Assembly (NCBI GenBank): GCA_017591395.1
Contig: WEDG01005656.1
Location: forward strand, 124,001-188,000
Reading direction: 5' to 3'
From: Schistocephalus solidus
Lineage: Eukaryota; Platyhelminthes; Cestoda; Diphyllobothriidea; Diphyllobothriidae
Length of the DNA: 64,000 bases
This document shows, piece by piece, positions 1 to 11,264 of the stretch; positions within the stretch are counted from its first letter, which is position 1; each line of letters opens with the position of its first letter. The position numbers and the translations under genes were made by a program. Below the pieces are notes generated by a model. That model was given only the letters and a program-made list of their open reading frames with translations, ran no database searches and was not told the DNA's origin.

Positions 1-1789
1 AGTAGTTTCTTCGAAGCTCTAGTGAAAAATACACGAACCTTTTCACCTGTCACATTTTTTGCCAGGACGTTTTGCGCAAACATCTTGTTCGGTGAAAAAT
101 GTACCCACCGGAGTAAAGTAAAGAGCTGGGCAGTGGTAAGCTGGTTAAGTGGATGAGTCTGTGTATTTCACGTTCCCTCAGAAGGAAATGCGTTTATCCT
201 GTCGGATTGGGCTAAGAGCGAATAACCGTATGGTCAGAGAGCGTGTGATAGAAGGCCCTTTCACGCTTTTCTGGGGCAGCACCCGATGCCGTAAGGGTCA
301 GCAACAATGAAGGTCTTTGCCTAACGAGTATGTTCCTTGAACAACATGATTAACATCTGTTCTCGTCTACTTAAAGACTTGATGCATACTTCTAAAGCAC
401 TTCGCACACAGGCCTCAAAGAACTACCAGAATAATAGGTTCCCATTAGGTAGTGGAGGACGAGTACGCGAGTAGAAGGAATTCATGCTGTACAGGTAATC
501 GAAATGCAGCCTTGGCGAACCGTGCACATTGTCTACGAGCAAAATACCTGCGCCGAGCATCCAGAGCCGAGGGCCAGTGACATTTGCATGCGCATGTCGC
601 TGTCGGCCGCGGAGAATCTACAGCTCAGTTGGTTGACGCCTTGTTAAACACAGTCATCGCCCGAAGTCGGGATCGCATTGGTCATTGGGTGTCATTGCGC
701 GGATGCGGGTTACGGGGCGCCAAGTTGTTGGAATCTTTTATGCTCGTTCTCAAAAGGACAGGGCGTCTTTTTTGCATTACGTTGCTTTATTAAGCAACAT
801 TTTCTACATATTTTAGGTACTTGTTGCAATTTTTCTCTTTGCATAGAGCATGATTTTGTAGACCTCGGAGTTACCTGTTAATTGCTAATGTATCCCAAAT
901 TAAACAGTACCTAACCAAGCCCGTATTTCGGAATTTCAACCAACATCAAGGGTGCCTTGTATGGCCGTCCAATCCGGAAACGGGAAAAGGAACACCCCGC
1001 CCACTTAAAATAGTTTACCTGGCGATAAATTTCAAGCCATGTAAATATCCCCGTGTCTTAACCCTGACATAAAACTGGACTTTAACCTTCATCTTAATCC
1101 TTGCCCTACCGTACACCTAAACTATACAGTTAACAAATCTACCGTTACAAATCTAAACCTTTATCATAATCCTGACCCTAATCCTAGACTTTATTTCCCC
1201 CGCCAAGTACTATAGCTTGCGACCTTGTATGCATGAAAACAGCGTTTGTCTGTTTTTTTTTGCTGCCACCCTCTCCAGCAGTTATCCCGAGTTTTCCTTA
1301 TTTCACCTTTTCTTTTAGGAATCTTCTATTCCCGCCTCATTGCGTGCAGTTATTGTGTCACTTGACGGATTAATAATTGGCCTCGTGGGTTTTCTCCGCC
1401 GACATCCTCTCTTTCGCCTTCTCTTCATCCTTTACCTCTTTTTCCTTCATCTGTGGTTTGGTTTCGCCTTCTTCCTCTATGCACCGGCACCGCTAACGTC
1501 CTCACCTCACCCGGTTCCCCACCCGTAGGGAACCGCCTTATGAGTAGCCAGAATTTACTTAACTGACGTTTTATTCACAAATCCGTATGATTAAGAGCTG
1601 TTTTGCGTTTTTGTATGACCTCCGTTGATTTTCTTTGCCTCCTTGAGTGATTGACCAGCATACACGCTTTCTTTGCCAATCTGACATTTTTATTGAATTA
1701 TTTTTTAAGTCTATGCACTGGCAGCGTATCAAGAAGGGTCGAACACGGAAACTATGTGTGCATTCCTAGTTTGAATATCTACTTGAACC
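1..1789. other. Left flank, no gene recognised
   Basis: No convincing coding region. The short open frames here resemble no family I know and lack supporting context. A degenerate dispersed repeat lies at about 940-1200, rich in scattered TTAACCC/TAACCT-like words. Related sequence recurs at about 25690-25783 plus 26186-26262, and at about 32480-32650. A T-rich and pyrimidine-rich stretch follows at 1240-1480. Confidence 0.4.
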
Positions 1790-2290
1790 GGTGTCTTCTA
1801 AACGGCTAATTATAGAAGAAGATGGAAAGGCGATCATTGGGAAAAGTAGTCTATTCATCCGACGTTTCGAACTTTCACGCGAGCCCACCGTCAAGGAATG
1901 AGAGAATTATACAACTCAATGCATATTTCGCTCACCTCCACTGATAATGGCCTTCAGTTGAGCCATTGATTTGATCACGTAGTGCTTGATAAGCAGCTGG
2001 CAAATCGATATGCCTATTGATCGATTTCACTGTTGAGTTTCGCGCTTCCTGTAGTAGGCGCGAGCCCGGTCGTTCGACTGGCCCGAGATTCTCATGCACT
2101 GCAAGTCATAAGTTTACCCTGGTGAGGACGCGTGAGCGGCTGCTAAGGGAAGATTATCTTTCCGTCTCACAGCCAACTCATGTTCGTGCGAACTCGTGTG
2201 GACCTGTTTCCCAGTTTTACCAACATAGTTGGCTTGACCCCAATTTCATTTTATCTGACACCTGTTTTCTCATTGACGGGAATAGGGTCC
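1790..2290 (-). mobile_element. Penelope-like element fragment (GIY-YIG and 3' end)
   Basis: Read on the minus strand with stops and frame changes, this stretch gives a decayed GIY-YIG endonuclease region: HEHELAVRRKDN is followed by an AAH motif and the C-terminal flank. About 100 bp further on (1790-1925) it gives a tail reading ESSKRR...LLF.MIAFPS, which resembles the 3' end of flatworm Penelope-like elements. The HEH and AVRR blocks match the better preserved copies at 26426-27076. The reverse transcriptase part is absent, so this is a 5'-truncated dead copy. The ends are approximate. Confidence 0.55.
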
Positions 2291-2879
2291 TTAGGTGCAT
2301 GAGTTGCCGGTGGATTAATAATAATCTGCACTCGTAGTCTTCAGAAAACACACTGATCTGAGACAGTGCGAAATAATGTCCCGATTGATGGGGAGAAGGA
2401 ACACAGGACTGCCCCTGGATAACTTCACCGGAAAAGGCTTCTTTTTGGTTAATCAGAACCCGCTGTTTAGGTCCGTGGTGCAGCCATCATGTTTTGCATA
2501 TTTGTATTATCACAGCAGCTTTAGTGATTAGGGGAGGGGGGTCCGGCCGCTACGACATTCCGGCCCGGCTCCGTAGAAGGAGATAAGAAGTGAGACGCCC
2601 ATTGGGAGGATAGTTTAGTCTGTACATAACTATCGCAGAGGGCGTTGCAGGAAGTTGGCTGCCGATCGAGGGCACGTCCAGCCGCCGCGTCTGCAACGTC
2701 CCCGCCTCTGTCTGAGACCATGCGGTCGTCACAGGGCGTCCAGTGCGGTCAGGTGCGAGTCCGCCTTAAAGATGATTGGCCGGTGTGGACAGCCAGGATG
2801 GTCCAGGACCAGACAGTCACTGGTGCACACGTGTATGTAGGCGCGAGAGGTTCAGCATAGGTGTGGCGTTGGGTCACTA
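2291..2879. other. Unassigned spacer
   Basis: GC-richer stretch with several short overlapping open frames on both strands (about 2520-2860). None shows a recognisable domain, and I see no repeat partner for it elsewhere in the window. Confidence 0.3.
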
Positions 2880-4005
2880 CAGTTTCATCGTGCTTAAGTC
2901 ACAAGTGGACTCTACCCTCGTTGTGATATGTAGCGCACAGTTATCCGTGCGAACGCTAACCTTCGATATCCTCGAAGGTGCCTTCAGGCGACAGATGTTA
3001 AGCAGTTTTCCATTGTTTTGGTATTCTATGTCGATTACAAGCCTCACTTCACGGTAGGCGTTCGCTAGCATGGCGAATATCATGAGACTGAATGTGGTAT
3101 GCGTGTGTTCGCAACCCTGCTTCGCTCTTTGACATCCAAAAATGCTTTTGGTACTGCCCAAGTTTTCGCAATGCGCGCCATCATCCCGTCGTGGAGCCGG
3201 CGCACGATGTGTGTAAAATCCTCAGGACAGTCTCCTTTTTGCATGATTCTCCAGCGTCCATCGCGATTCACCCTGTTAAAGGCTTTCTTCAGGTCCACGA
3301 AGGTGGTGTAGAGGTAGGTCAGCATCTCCTTGTGCTTATCTTGGAATTCTTGCTGTGGTTTCGTCAGAATCCACAGTGGCTTTTTGGGGGGGAGGAGTTC
3401 TTGTTCCAGATGGTCGTAAAGACGGGTGAGAAGGGTGCGGGCCAAGTTTTTTCCAGCAATGTTGAGCAGTGAGATTTCGCTGCGATAATCTGGGCTGCAA
3501 GTTACCTTTGTATCCTGGGGGGCTTGTCCTCGCGACCACATCTGTTGGAACAGCGTTGTGTGTTTCTCCATCGGAGGGCTGCCGTGTTTGTAGAGTTTAA
3601 CTGGGATTGCGTCGGATCTTGGTGCTTTCCAGCTAGAGGGCTTTTATACAGCTCTTTTTATATCTGTGAAGGAAGACAGGAAGTTCAGAACGTTGTAAAT
3701 CTATCTTGGGAGAGTCAACCAATTTCAGCGTCAGAGATTGTGAATGGGCGGTTGAGGACGGTTGTGATCTGTTCGGCCCGCCTCAAAATTTACCATTTCT
3801 CCGTAAGAAGTGTTGTTCCATCGAAACTGAGCAACGGCACCGTTCCCTCGATTGTGGGGCCGTAGACTGCGTTGATGGAATCAGAGTATTTATTCGTTTG
3901 GTTGCGGTTCGCGTAACCCTGGATTTTCTCGGCCTGGCTGTCCAGCGAGGGAAAAACAGTGCTATCCCTAAATGGAGCTGTTGAACCAGTCCAGACAGCT
4001 ATCAA
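2880..4005 (-). pseudogene. Old LINE reverse-transcriptase fragment
   Basis: The minus strand carries a diverged, broken copy of the LINE RT found intact at 45864-47939. From high to low coordinates it shows: EKIQGYANRN and the block ending GTTLLTEKW (3790-4005); the [15 protein letters not shown] block as [34 protein letters not shown] (catalytic motif A); a KQGC block; and DNCAL where active copies have FADDCAL. Several stops and frameshifts interrupt it, and in motif C the second Asp of the pair has become Asn. Divergence is far higher than among L1-L3, so this is an older insertion of the same or a sister family. Confidence 0.8.
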
Positions 4006-4175
4006 ACTCCACTACGGGTCATGGCTTTTTTGAGTGAAGAGCAATCCGAGTTAACCTGGGCCACCTAGGGGATTGCATGCCGGCATCTCCTTATGACTTT
4101 TTAACGTGGATAGGAGGAGGAGAAGGGGGAGGGCCTGGGAAGATGAGCAGACTTATCGGGTATGGAGACACACAC

Positions 4176-4546
4176 TAGTTCAACCGTCGAAGTTCGACGA
4201 TGTCTACTGTACGCTCCACAGAAGGGTGGTGCAGGGGCGGTGACTTGTGCGCAAATTAGTTTTAAGTGATAGTAAACTTGCACTGCATCTACCACACTCT
4301 CTATCTTCCGTTACCCGCCTGTCAAGACATAGTCAAGAAGACCGGAGGTGGGGTCGGGCGCAAATGAAGCATGGGAGAGCGGGGTGTGGCATGAACCTGC
4401 ACCTACGGGTGCCCATTTTGGGAACGTGCACCCCCTTGTTCGGCATTTTTTATGGGACCGCATCCCAGAATAATAACGCCTGCAGCACCCCGATTTCGCC
4501 CCCGTGTTAGTCCAGCTCATTTGATACACTGCCCGTTGATGGGCAC
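4176..4546 (-). mobile_element. SINE-C copy 1 (LINE-tail-sharing SINE) with target duplication
   Basis: A ~370 bp dispersed repeat, also present at 21972-22345 and 25784-26185. In element orientation (minus strand) the head lies near 4546 and the tail near 4176. The tail half matches the last ~200 bp of the LINE copies (the ACTAATT...GCGCAAGTCACCG block and the GGTCGAACT end). Flanks form a near-perfect 14-bp direct repeat: ATGGAGACACACAC at 4162-4175 and ATGGAGACGCACAC at 4547-4560. This marks it as a retrotransposed unit, and the target is GT/AC-rich. Confidence 0.75.
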
Positions 4547-4734
4547 ATGGAGACGCACACAGCACCAGATTCCCTCGTATGGTCTAACCCGCTGTTTGAT
4601 GCCATTATCGGAGTTTGATTGATAGACAGAGTCTAATTTTGTGGAACCACAGGCGAGAATTGGGTGACAGTTATCGGATATGAGAAGTCGTCACCACCTG
4701 AACGAGGCACCTAATGTGACCTATTAGAAAGAAG

Positions 4735-5480
4735 AGGTAAACGCGATCCCTGGATGAGAACTTTATTCACCTCATGTATCGGATTCTAACTCTAACCCAT
4801 CTTCAAATACAATATCAGGTACCGGTAATTCGTACGCAGTCAGTTGCAGTATTTATCGGATTCAGTGGCTAGGCCATTGCGTACTTGACAATTAACGGCT
4901 TCTCCTTTATCGATGATAACTGACCTCTGTTGCGCTAATTTCTTGTTGACCGGTATGTGGGTTGTGTTTTACGCTGAAATATCATCAGCCGTGATGGAGG
5001 CTGGCGTGCTGATAGCTCGGCCACCTGGTTCACCAAAATTGGCGTTGGAAAATGCGGTCGCACCCCGAGTGGCTGATTGCGTTGCCCTAACTGAGTCTCC
5101 ACACCGAATATGGATTGGGTAGGTAATTGCACTTTTTCATAGATTGGAAGCCTGTAAACCATGACTCAAGCAACTCGTGGCTCACGCGATTATCAACTCT
5201 CGCAAGAATTTCGGCCTCATTTAACTTGAATTTGTGGCCGGTTCTTGCCGAATGGCCGCAAATTGAGAATTGGCGTCATTTTGCCGCACAGCTGGCGCGT
5301 GTTCGGCCATTCGCGTCAGGAGCAGTCTTCCAGTTTATCCGGCGTAGTTGCTTTGTTTTGCTTTGGACACGACGCGCTCCGATCGGCCCGAACATAGGAA
5401 ACATTAATCCTTTGAGGGGCCTCTACTTATGCGCAGATCGGTTTCTGCACAGGTGTTTCCCCAATAACGTTTTACCGAAT
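4735..5480 (-). mobile_element. Penelope-like element fragment (GIY-YIG domain to 3' end)
   Basis: Minus-strand translation, with stops, gives YAG.TGRLLLTRMAEHA, then AAHSARTGHKFKLNEAEIL, DNRVSHELLESWFTG and NYLPNPYSV. This order (GIY-YIG core, RxxEH helix, then the ESWFTG block) is typical of PLE endonuclease domains. The 3' end at about 4735-4830 carries a TTTATTCACCT...CGGATTC...CCCATCTTCA signature also seen at 54500-54680. It belongs to a different PLE subfamily from the array at 26-32 kb. It is truncated upstream and lies back to back with the plus-strand PLE fragment at 5560. Confidence 0.7.
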
Positions 5481-5559
5481 GTACTTAATTGAAAACTCCC
5501 GGTAAACACTGAGCAGGTGAGATACGCAGTATTTAAACACGGAAGACGAAGGATCCGTG

Positions 5560-6165
5560 TGCTCCTTCAATATTGTCACGCGAGGCTGTGCGAATACCCG
5601 TCAGAGGATTGCTCAAGAGAAGATCAGATGCTGGGAGTTCATGGTGGAGAACGGTATGAAACTGCTTCGGTAGATGGTGACTGAACGAGCCCGCGAACTG
5701 AAAGCAACAAGTGACGAAGAACTAAAGAACAAATTCCGCAAGCTACCTTATCCAATGTCATTTAGAAACGACATACTTGTACACAAACTATCGTAAAAGG
5801 AACTGGCGAAGGAGCAAGTACAGGTTTTACGGCACGAAGCCTCCTTTAACACAGCTGATGCCAAACCTGTTAACGTGATTGCAGCAGTGGAATCGGTCAT
5901 CAATCAGACGACTCCCTTCAGAAAGCCAAAAACCTACTGGAGGATTGCCAGTTTTATGTCACATTCGAAATCAACCCCGTAAAAACGATGACAAGCGAAA
6001 TGAATGTGACGCTGTTGGCATTACTGTCTCTGAAGACGGGTTGGAGTTGGATTCCGAACCGTCAGGCGAATGGAGTCCTTGTCACAGAGATCGCGTCGAT
6101 CTCTTCCCATTTACTTCCTGGGACTTGTATTTGCACTTCTATCGATGACTTGTCACAACTTACAC
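5560..6165 (+). mobile_element. Penelope-like element N-terminal fragment
   Basis: The plus strand, through frame changes and stops, encodes the N-terminal region of a PLE polyprotein. It includes KEQVQVLRHEASFNTADAKP followed by VNVIAAVESVI (about 5810-5910), then a frame-shifted block reading KAKNLLED.QFYVT..INPVKTMTSE.N.TLLAL (about 5920-6030). RT catalytic motifs are missing; the copy stops soon after the conserved N-terminal domain. I recognise the ADAKPVN block from flatworm PLE sequences (memory, not a search). Confidence 0.65.
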
Positions 6166-6169
6166 GGTG

Positions 6170-7790
6170 AAACACCTAACTAGACCCTCGTACATCCCAT
6201 TTTAAATGTCTGCTAATATAATCTCACGAGCAGTAAGTGCCCGCAATCTCGTCGTATCCAAGGGACCTTTCATTCCTATTCATTCGAGTAAGGAGGTTTT
6301 GAAGTTTCGTTTTTTGTTACTCCTCACTTCTGGGTGTGAGTGCGAATGCTCGAATTCCAGGTGTTTGTAGGTGTTCTGAGCTTTCAACCTTGTGTAGGTT
6401 GTCTTCGAAAACATTTACTTTTAACTTTCATCCATGTGATGGGCTTGTTCGCGTGAAGCGGCTGAAAGACACGAAACTGGATGATTTCCTTTGACGCTAG
6501 GATAAGCTGGTGGGTAGGTGAGGTCGGGCATATCAGTCTAAAATAATTAATTATCAGATCAAATGTCGCGGACTTTAGAAGGCAAACGCAACTGAGGTAG
6601 GGTGCGTAATTTGGTTCAAAGGGCGGAGGAGAAGACTCATCGAGCGACTGCGTAGATGACCTGTGCGAAACGATGGTCTGCTGGGGTAGGTGGCGACGAA
6701 GTTATTGATCGGCATGAAGTGTGCACGAGATACAGCTGATGGGTGCAATAGGTCACATGACCTCGCGGCCCGGTGATCTTCAGTCGCAGTGCCACTCGCA
6801 AAGATTACGAGCACCACCACTGCCATTCTGAGTCTCGTCTAAATTAAATAACAAAACCGAAAGCAGTTTTAAGGGGTATTTTAGTATTGGCGCGAAAACG
6901 TAAGACCTACCATCAGGCATATTGTTTACGTGAGAAGCAGAAATCCATTAACTACCTTCTTTGCCTGATCGAAATGCAACCTCCTTTGTTTACTCAGCAC
7001 ATATTGGTGAGGAAATAATCGCCATGGTCTTTGAAGCAGCAATGACGGAAGGATACCGATGTAGTACTTGCGGCACCTGACAAACGTGGAATTGGGATCC
7101 CTAAAGAAAGTGGCTCCTTAGGTGATCTGAAGTCGGTAATTCGTCATCCGAGCAAATTTCAGCCTGAAGTTGCTGCAATGTTTAAGATGCAGTCTTTTGA
7201 AGAACTCATTTATAAAACAGATGCAACACCATAGGAATGACGGGAAACAAACTGTATTTCAGGCCAAAAATTTTGTCGGAGAGCACCAAATGCAATAACG
7301 GGGTGCACTAATAACGTCCAGTTTTTGATTTTTAAGTTTTCTTCTCCTAAAGAGAGGGGATAGTTTCTGTGCCACTCAGTAAAAGAGACCTATTGTTTCA
7401 CCAAAAACAGGTGTTCTTAAAATACACGAATACAATGTAGTTTCAGTACACTGGAAGAGGTTGTACCGAGTTACCAGGCTAATTGACCTTTGTCCATCTC
7501 CTCACGTTTCCTTTACTGTACTGTTCGTTTTAACGTGACGGACACAACGTTATATATCAACCCTCGCAACGCTGGCGTGCTTCTCAGTCAGGTTGTTGAA
7601 CATTTTGAATATTAATTTTATTCAATTAGTGGTTTATCATACATATTTAATGAGAACAATATAATCGACCTTATTGATAACTTATGACGTTAACAGAAAC
7701 TTTGTTCCTTTTTTCTGTCCTATTGAATAACATTTCATCCTACTACCTTTTTGGGCATTTTTATTCCATTTACGCTTATTTCTCTCGCGA
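6170..7790. other. Unassigned region
   Basis: About 1.6 kb without a recognised gene. A minus-strand open frame of 83 codons (6575-6826) has no family resemblance I can name. A short plus-strand stretch near 7050-7200 reads VVLAAPDKRG, faintly like a PLE motif, but it is too short to call. Confidence 0.3.
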
Positions 7791-7799
7791 ATTTTCTCG

Positions 7800-8623
7800 A
7801 TATTTTGCCCCCGATATATTGCTTATTCTAACTGACTGTGACCAACAACATTCAGTGTTCGCCCAGCCTGAATTCTGGCGACATGCTCCAGAACTTTATT
7901 TCATCCACACCGAATCAGCGTTTTATTCTGCTAGCGTTGCCAAGGATCTGACCAAATACCACAAACTTGTGGAGCTTCTTACCACGAATAGTCTCCAAAG
8001 TGTAGTTCTTACTATTTAATCCCTCTGTATATGCCCCCTATTCCACGCTGAAGGCGGAAATACTTCGACTTTATGCTGTACCTGACCGAAAGCGCTACCA
8101 CCAATCGATCAAGGAGGCCTCGTAGGGTGACCAGAAGCCCTTGGAACTTCTCCTACGAACGCGTTCCCTCCCTATATACCTGCAGATCAACGAGAAGCTC
8201 GTCAAGCAGATGTTTCTAGAGCGTCTATCTGCAAAAAATGTGGTGTCCGGTTCTTCAGATCGCATGATCTCACAACTGGCTGAAATTGTGGGCCGGATGA
8301 AAGAGGTGCAACAGTTCCAGTTGCCTTCTGTTGCCCAGATTTTCATAACCTCCTTATCGACATTAAATGAGCAGTTGGTGAAGCAGACTTCGGCTATGGT
8401 GGATAAGATGGCGTCCCTGAAACTACAACTTGCCAACCATACCTCCAGTCGCTCACGAGGCCGTTGTCGGACTCGCTCATGACCTCAGCCCACCGATATT
8501 TGTTGCTTTCACACAAATTTCGCTGTAAAGGCCCGTCGGGGTTCCTCCTCTCCTCCTTCTCCTCCCCAGGTCGAAACAGAGAAACCAGTCAGCCAGGAAT
8601 AGCCGCAACCGTCTCCTCTGGCT
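7800..8623 (+). pseudogene. Gypsy (CsRn1-like) copy A, gag part
   Basis: Decayed gag of an LTR retrotransposon, colinear with copy B (14455-15190). Visible blocks are FAQPEFWRHAPELYFIHTES (capsid start, about 7855-7915), LTKYHKLVELL, then after a stop and frame change FLERLSAKNV and MKEVQQFQLPSVAQ (8141-8480). Copy B has the equivalents FLERLLMDV and MLEVQRFQLSSIAQ. The reading is interrupted by stops at about 8018 and 8481. At 8624 it is cut by the nested LTR element and resumes at 13322 in the protease. The Gag protein would form the particle; this copy cannot. Confidence 0.75.
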
Positions 8624-9113
8624 TGTAGGTATTTGTACAATTTACAGGTTTGTGTCTTTCTTGTTCACCTGAATCTTTTGTACGCTTGTTTTAATGTGCT
8701 AAATAAAACACAACAGCCAGCTTCAACCGGCATGTTGGATGGCTTCTGTTTTCGCTGCTGCATGTCATCGCTGCTCTCTTGATTGTACTGATCTCTCTCA
8801 ATTACTTGCAGTCAATTGCAACGATTGGTCTTCATTTCTCGATTGCATTCTACTGATCGCCATCTCAATTGAACTTCTGACTCTGCTCTTCATCCTTGAT
8901 GCATAGCTTTCTGGATCTAGTTCAGAGTTCATTACAATCCTCAACAACACTCGTTATCTAGAAACTGCGTTTTTCGTGAGTCTGCATTTTAACAATCCTC
9001 TGACATTTTTGCCGTCCTTTTGTCGTTTGTAGTTTAGACACAATTCCCCACTTAGCGTTAATTTATTTTGTACACCTTGGTTCTTAGCAGTTTTGACCTT
9101 CGTCTACACTACA
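8624..9113 (+). repeat. LTR1 (5' LTR of nested element)
   Basis: 490 bp, TG...CA ends. It differs from LTR2 at about 29 positions in its first ~375 bp, but I see no difference in the last ~115 bp. An AATAAA signal lies near 8701 (CTAAATAAAACAC). Confidence 0.9.
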
Positions 9114-9117
9114 AAAT

Positions 9118-9128
9118 TTGTGACCCCG
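9118..9128 (+). promoter_or_regulatory. Primer-binding site, first interior
   Basis: TTGTGACCCCG, 4 bp after LTR1. It matches the complement of a tRNA-Trp 3' end (TGGTGACCCCG) except at one base. CsRn1-type elements use this primer (family knowledge). Confidence 0.6.
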
Positions 9129-9160
9129 CTTTTCTATCCTTGCGCACCATATCACTTACT

Positions 9161-10128
9161 ATGACGGACACTGAGACTAACGCAGACTCTCTTGACGTTC
9201 ATAGTCTCTCTTTCAAATTGCCCCCATTTACGCCGAGCAACCCTCGCGTATGGTTTAGGCAGATCGAGGCAGTTTTCTCGACACGCCGTATCACCAGGGA
9301 ACGCACGCGTTATTCATACGTAGTGCAATCACTTCCCTTCGATGTTGCCGTTAAAGTCGAGGACCTCCTTGATCCGATCCCTGCTGAGGAGCCATACACC
9401 CAGTTGAAGGACGCTGTAATTAATCGTGTGGCCAAGTCGGCCAACCGAATGCTGCATGAGCTTTTCACGCAAGTCGAACTCGGCGATAAAATGCCTTCCC
9501 AACTAATGCGACACATGCCTTATTTGCTTGCTGGTCGTCATATGGATGATGCAATTTTCCGACAGATCTGGCTTGATAAGCTTCCCCTGCCCATGCAGCA
9601 GGTATTGGCTATGCTCGACACGAGCACCTCATTGGATAAACTAGCCACTCATGCAGACCGAATCATGGAATGCTACCCAAGCGGTACCGCATGTTCTAGT
9701 CTTCAACAGACATCGGTCTCCACTTCAAGATCTGATAATATTGGTACTCCTACTCATCAAGGCACTTCAAAGTCAGAACCTGACCCTCCCTATGTGGCGT
9801 TATCATCGTGCTGTAGCGCCTATCGATGGGCCACACCATCATCTGACCTTTCGCAAGCGTCAAATATCATGCGTAGCAGTGATTATGAAGATTTAAGGAT
9901 ACCGTACGCCTTCTATGCACGCAAGTCAGCAACATGTGTTCTATCATCAACAATCTTCAGTCAAATAGTCGTCAAACATATCAACGTCGACGGCCCAAAT
10001 CACGGGAAGGGCAGCCACAGACCGTGTGCTGGTGCCATCGTACATATGGCGTGAAAGCACGCAACTGTATTCCGCCGTGCGAATTCCCACAGAAGCCGCA
10101 AAAGTTAAATGACAACGCCAGCCAGTAA
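9161..10128 (+). pseudogene. gag: gag of first interior (one-base deletion)
   Basis: Same gag as 11265-12233, but one A is missing from an A-run at about 9896 (GATTTAAGG against GATTTAAAGG). This shifts the frame about 75 codons before the natural stop, and the CHCC knuckle would not be made in frame. I see one other coding change (Pro for Arg near 9517). The start is the ATG in CTATGACGGAC; the open frame extends upstream into the LTR without another ATG. Loss of frame in one interior and not the other shows the decay came after the duplication. Confidence 0.85.
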
Positions 10129-10457
10129 TGGCGACGACTGCTGTTGGCAAACCGCGACCCAGTCGCCTCTTCTATATTACCGATAAGTCGAGTGGTCTAC
10201 GTTTTCTTGTCGATACCGGTGCTGAGGTAAGTGTTATCCCGCCTCTTTGGCGTCACCACCTCGAGCCTTCGAAATTCTAATTGCAGGCTGCTAACAACAC
10301 CGTCATCCACACATTCGGACAACGGTCCCTAACTCTTGACCTTGGTCTGAAGCGATGTTTCCAATGGGTCTTTATCCAAACTGATGTCCAGTCACCGATT
10401 ATTGGGGCTGATTTCCTCTCACATTTTGGCCTTTCAGTTGATTTGAAGCATCGTTGA
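10128..10457 (+). pseudogene. Protease frame of first interior (premature stop)
   Basis: Copy of the protease frame at 12233-12562. The aspartic protease motif FLVDTGAEVSVIP is intact, but codon 51 is TAA (10278-10280) where the second interior has TCA. A second change (GCTGCT against GCTTCT) follows directly. Confidence 0.85.
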
Positions 10458-10713
10458 CTCATTGATACTACAACCAGACTTTTCACCGTCGGTACGGTCA
10501 CCTCTGAACCTTCGGTTGGCATACACTTGACTATTCCAAGTTCGCCATTTGCTGACATTTTGAAGGACTATCCGTCCCTCACTAAACCTTGTCACCACAA
10601 CGCATTTCCTCTCGTTCTGGTAAACATATCCATTTTCCTGCCAATCTTAAGGACTTTGTCGTATAATTTTTTGGTTTTTTTCATCGAGCGTTTTTTTGTA
10701 CAATAAACGCTCT

Positions 10714-10723
10714 GGTGGGGGAG
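10714..10723 (+). other. Polypurine tract before LTR2
   Basis: GGTGGGGGAG followed by TTG and then the LTR start TGTAGG. The same arrangement precedes LTR3 at 12819-12828. It is the expected plus-strand priming site for reverse transcription. Confidence 0.7.
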
Positions 10724-10726
10724 TTG

Positions 10727-11217
10727 TGTAGGTATTTGTACAATTTACATGTTTGTATCTTTCTTGTTCACCCGAATATTTTTTACGCTTGTTTTAATGT
10801 GCTAAATAAAAACACAACAGCTCACTTCAACCGGCATGTTGGACGTCTTCTGTTTTCGCGGCTGCATGTCACCGCTGCTCTCTTGATTGTACTGATCTCT
10901 CTCAATTACTTGCAGTCAATTGCAACGATCGATCCGCATTTCTGGATTGAATTCTACCAAATGCCGTTTCAATTGAACTCCTGACTCTGCTCTTCATCCT
11001 TGCTGCATAGCTTTCTGGATCTAGTTCAGAGTTCATTACAATCCTCAACAACACTCGTTATCTAGAAGCTGCGTTTTTCGTGAGTCTGCATTTTAACAAT
11101 CCTCTGACATTTTTGCCGTCCTTTTGTCGTTTGTAGTTTAGACACAATTCCCCACTTAGCGTTAATTTATTTTGTACACCTTGGTTCTTAGCAGTTTTGA
11201 CCTTCGTCTACACTACA
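10727..11217 (+). repeat. LTR2 (hybrid middle LTR)
   Basis: 491 bp. From its start to about 11066 I see no difference from LTR3 except one base just before the breakpoint. From there to the end it is identical to LTR1 and differs from LTR3 at four substitutions and one indel. It therefore joins a 3'-LTR front to a 5'-LTR back. Confidence 0.9.
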
Positions 11218-11221
11218 AAAT

Positions 11222-11232
11222 TTGTGACCCCG
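11222..11232 (+). promoter_or_regulatory. Primer-binding site, second interior
   Basis: TTGTGACCCCG, 4 bp after LTR2; same tRNA-Trp-like site as at 9118-9128. Confidence 0.6.
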
Positions 11233-11264
11233 CTTTTCTATCCTTGCGCACCATATCACTTACT

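Noticed and set aside
1060..1200. Telomere-like TTAACCC/CCCTAA words (also 32490-32580)
   Set aside because: Words are scattered and irregular, not a tandem array; they belong to a dispersed degenerate repeat also found near 25700 and 26200.
7050..7200. Possible PLE fragment (VVLAAPDKRG)
   Set aside because: The match is about ten residues long and without flanking PLE blocks.
9068..9160. Gag start upstream of the ATG at 9161 (and 11172-11264)
   Set aside because: The open frame extends into the LTR through non-ATG codons. The first ATG follows the primer-binding site and fits other CsRn1-type gags.
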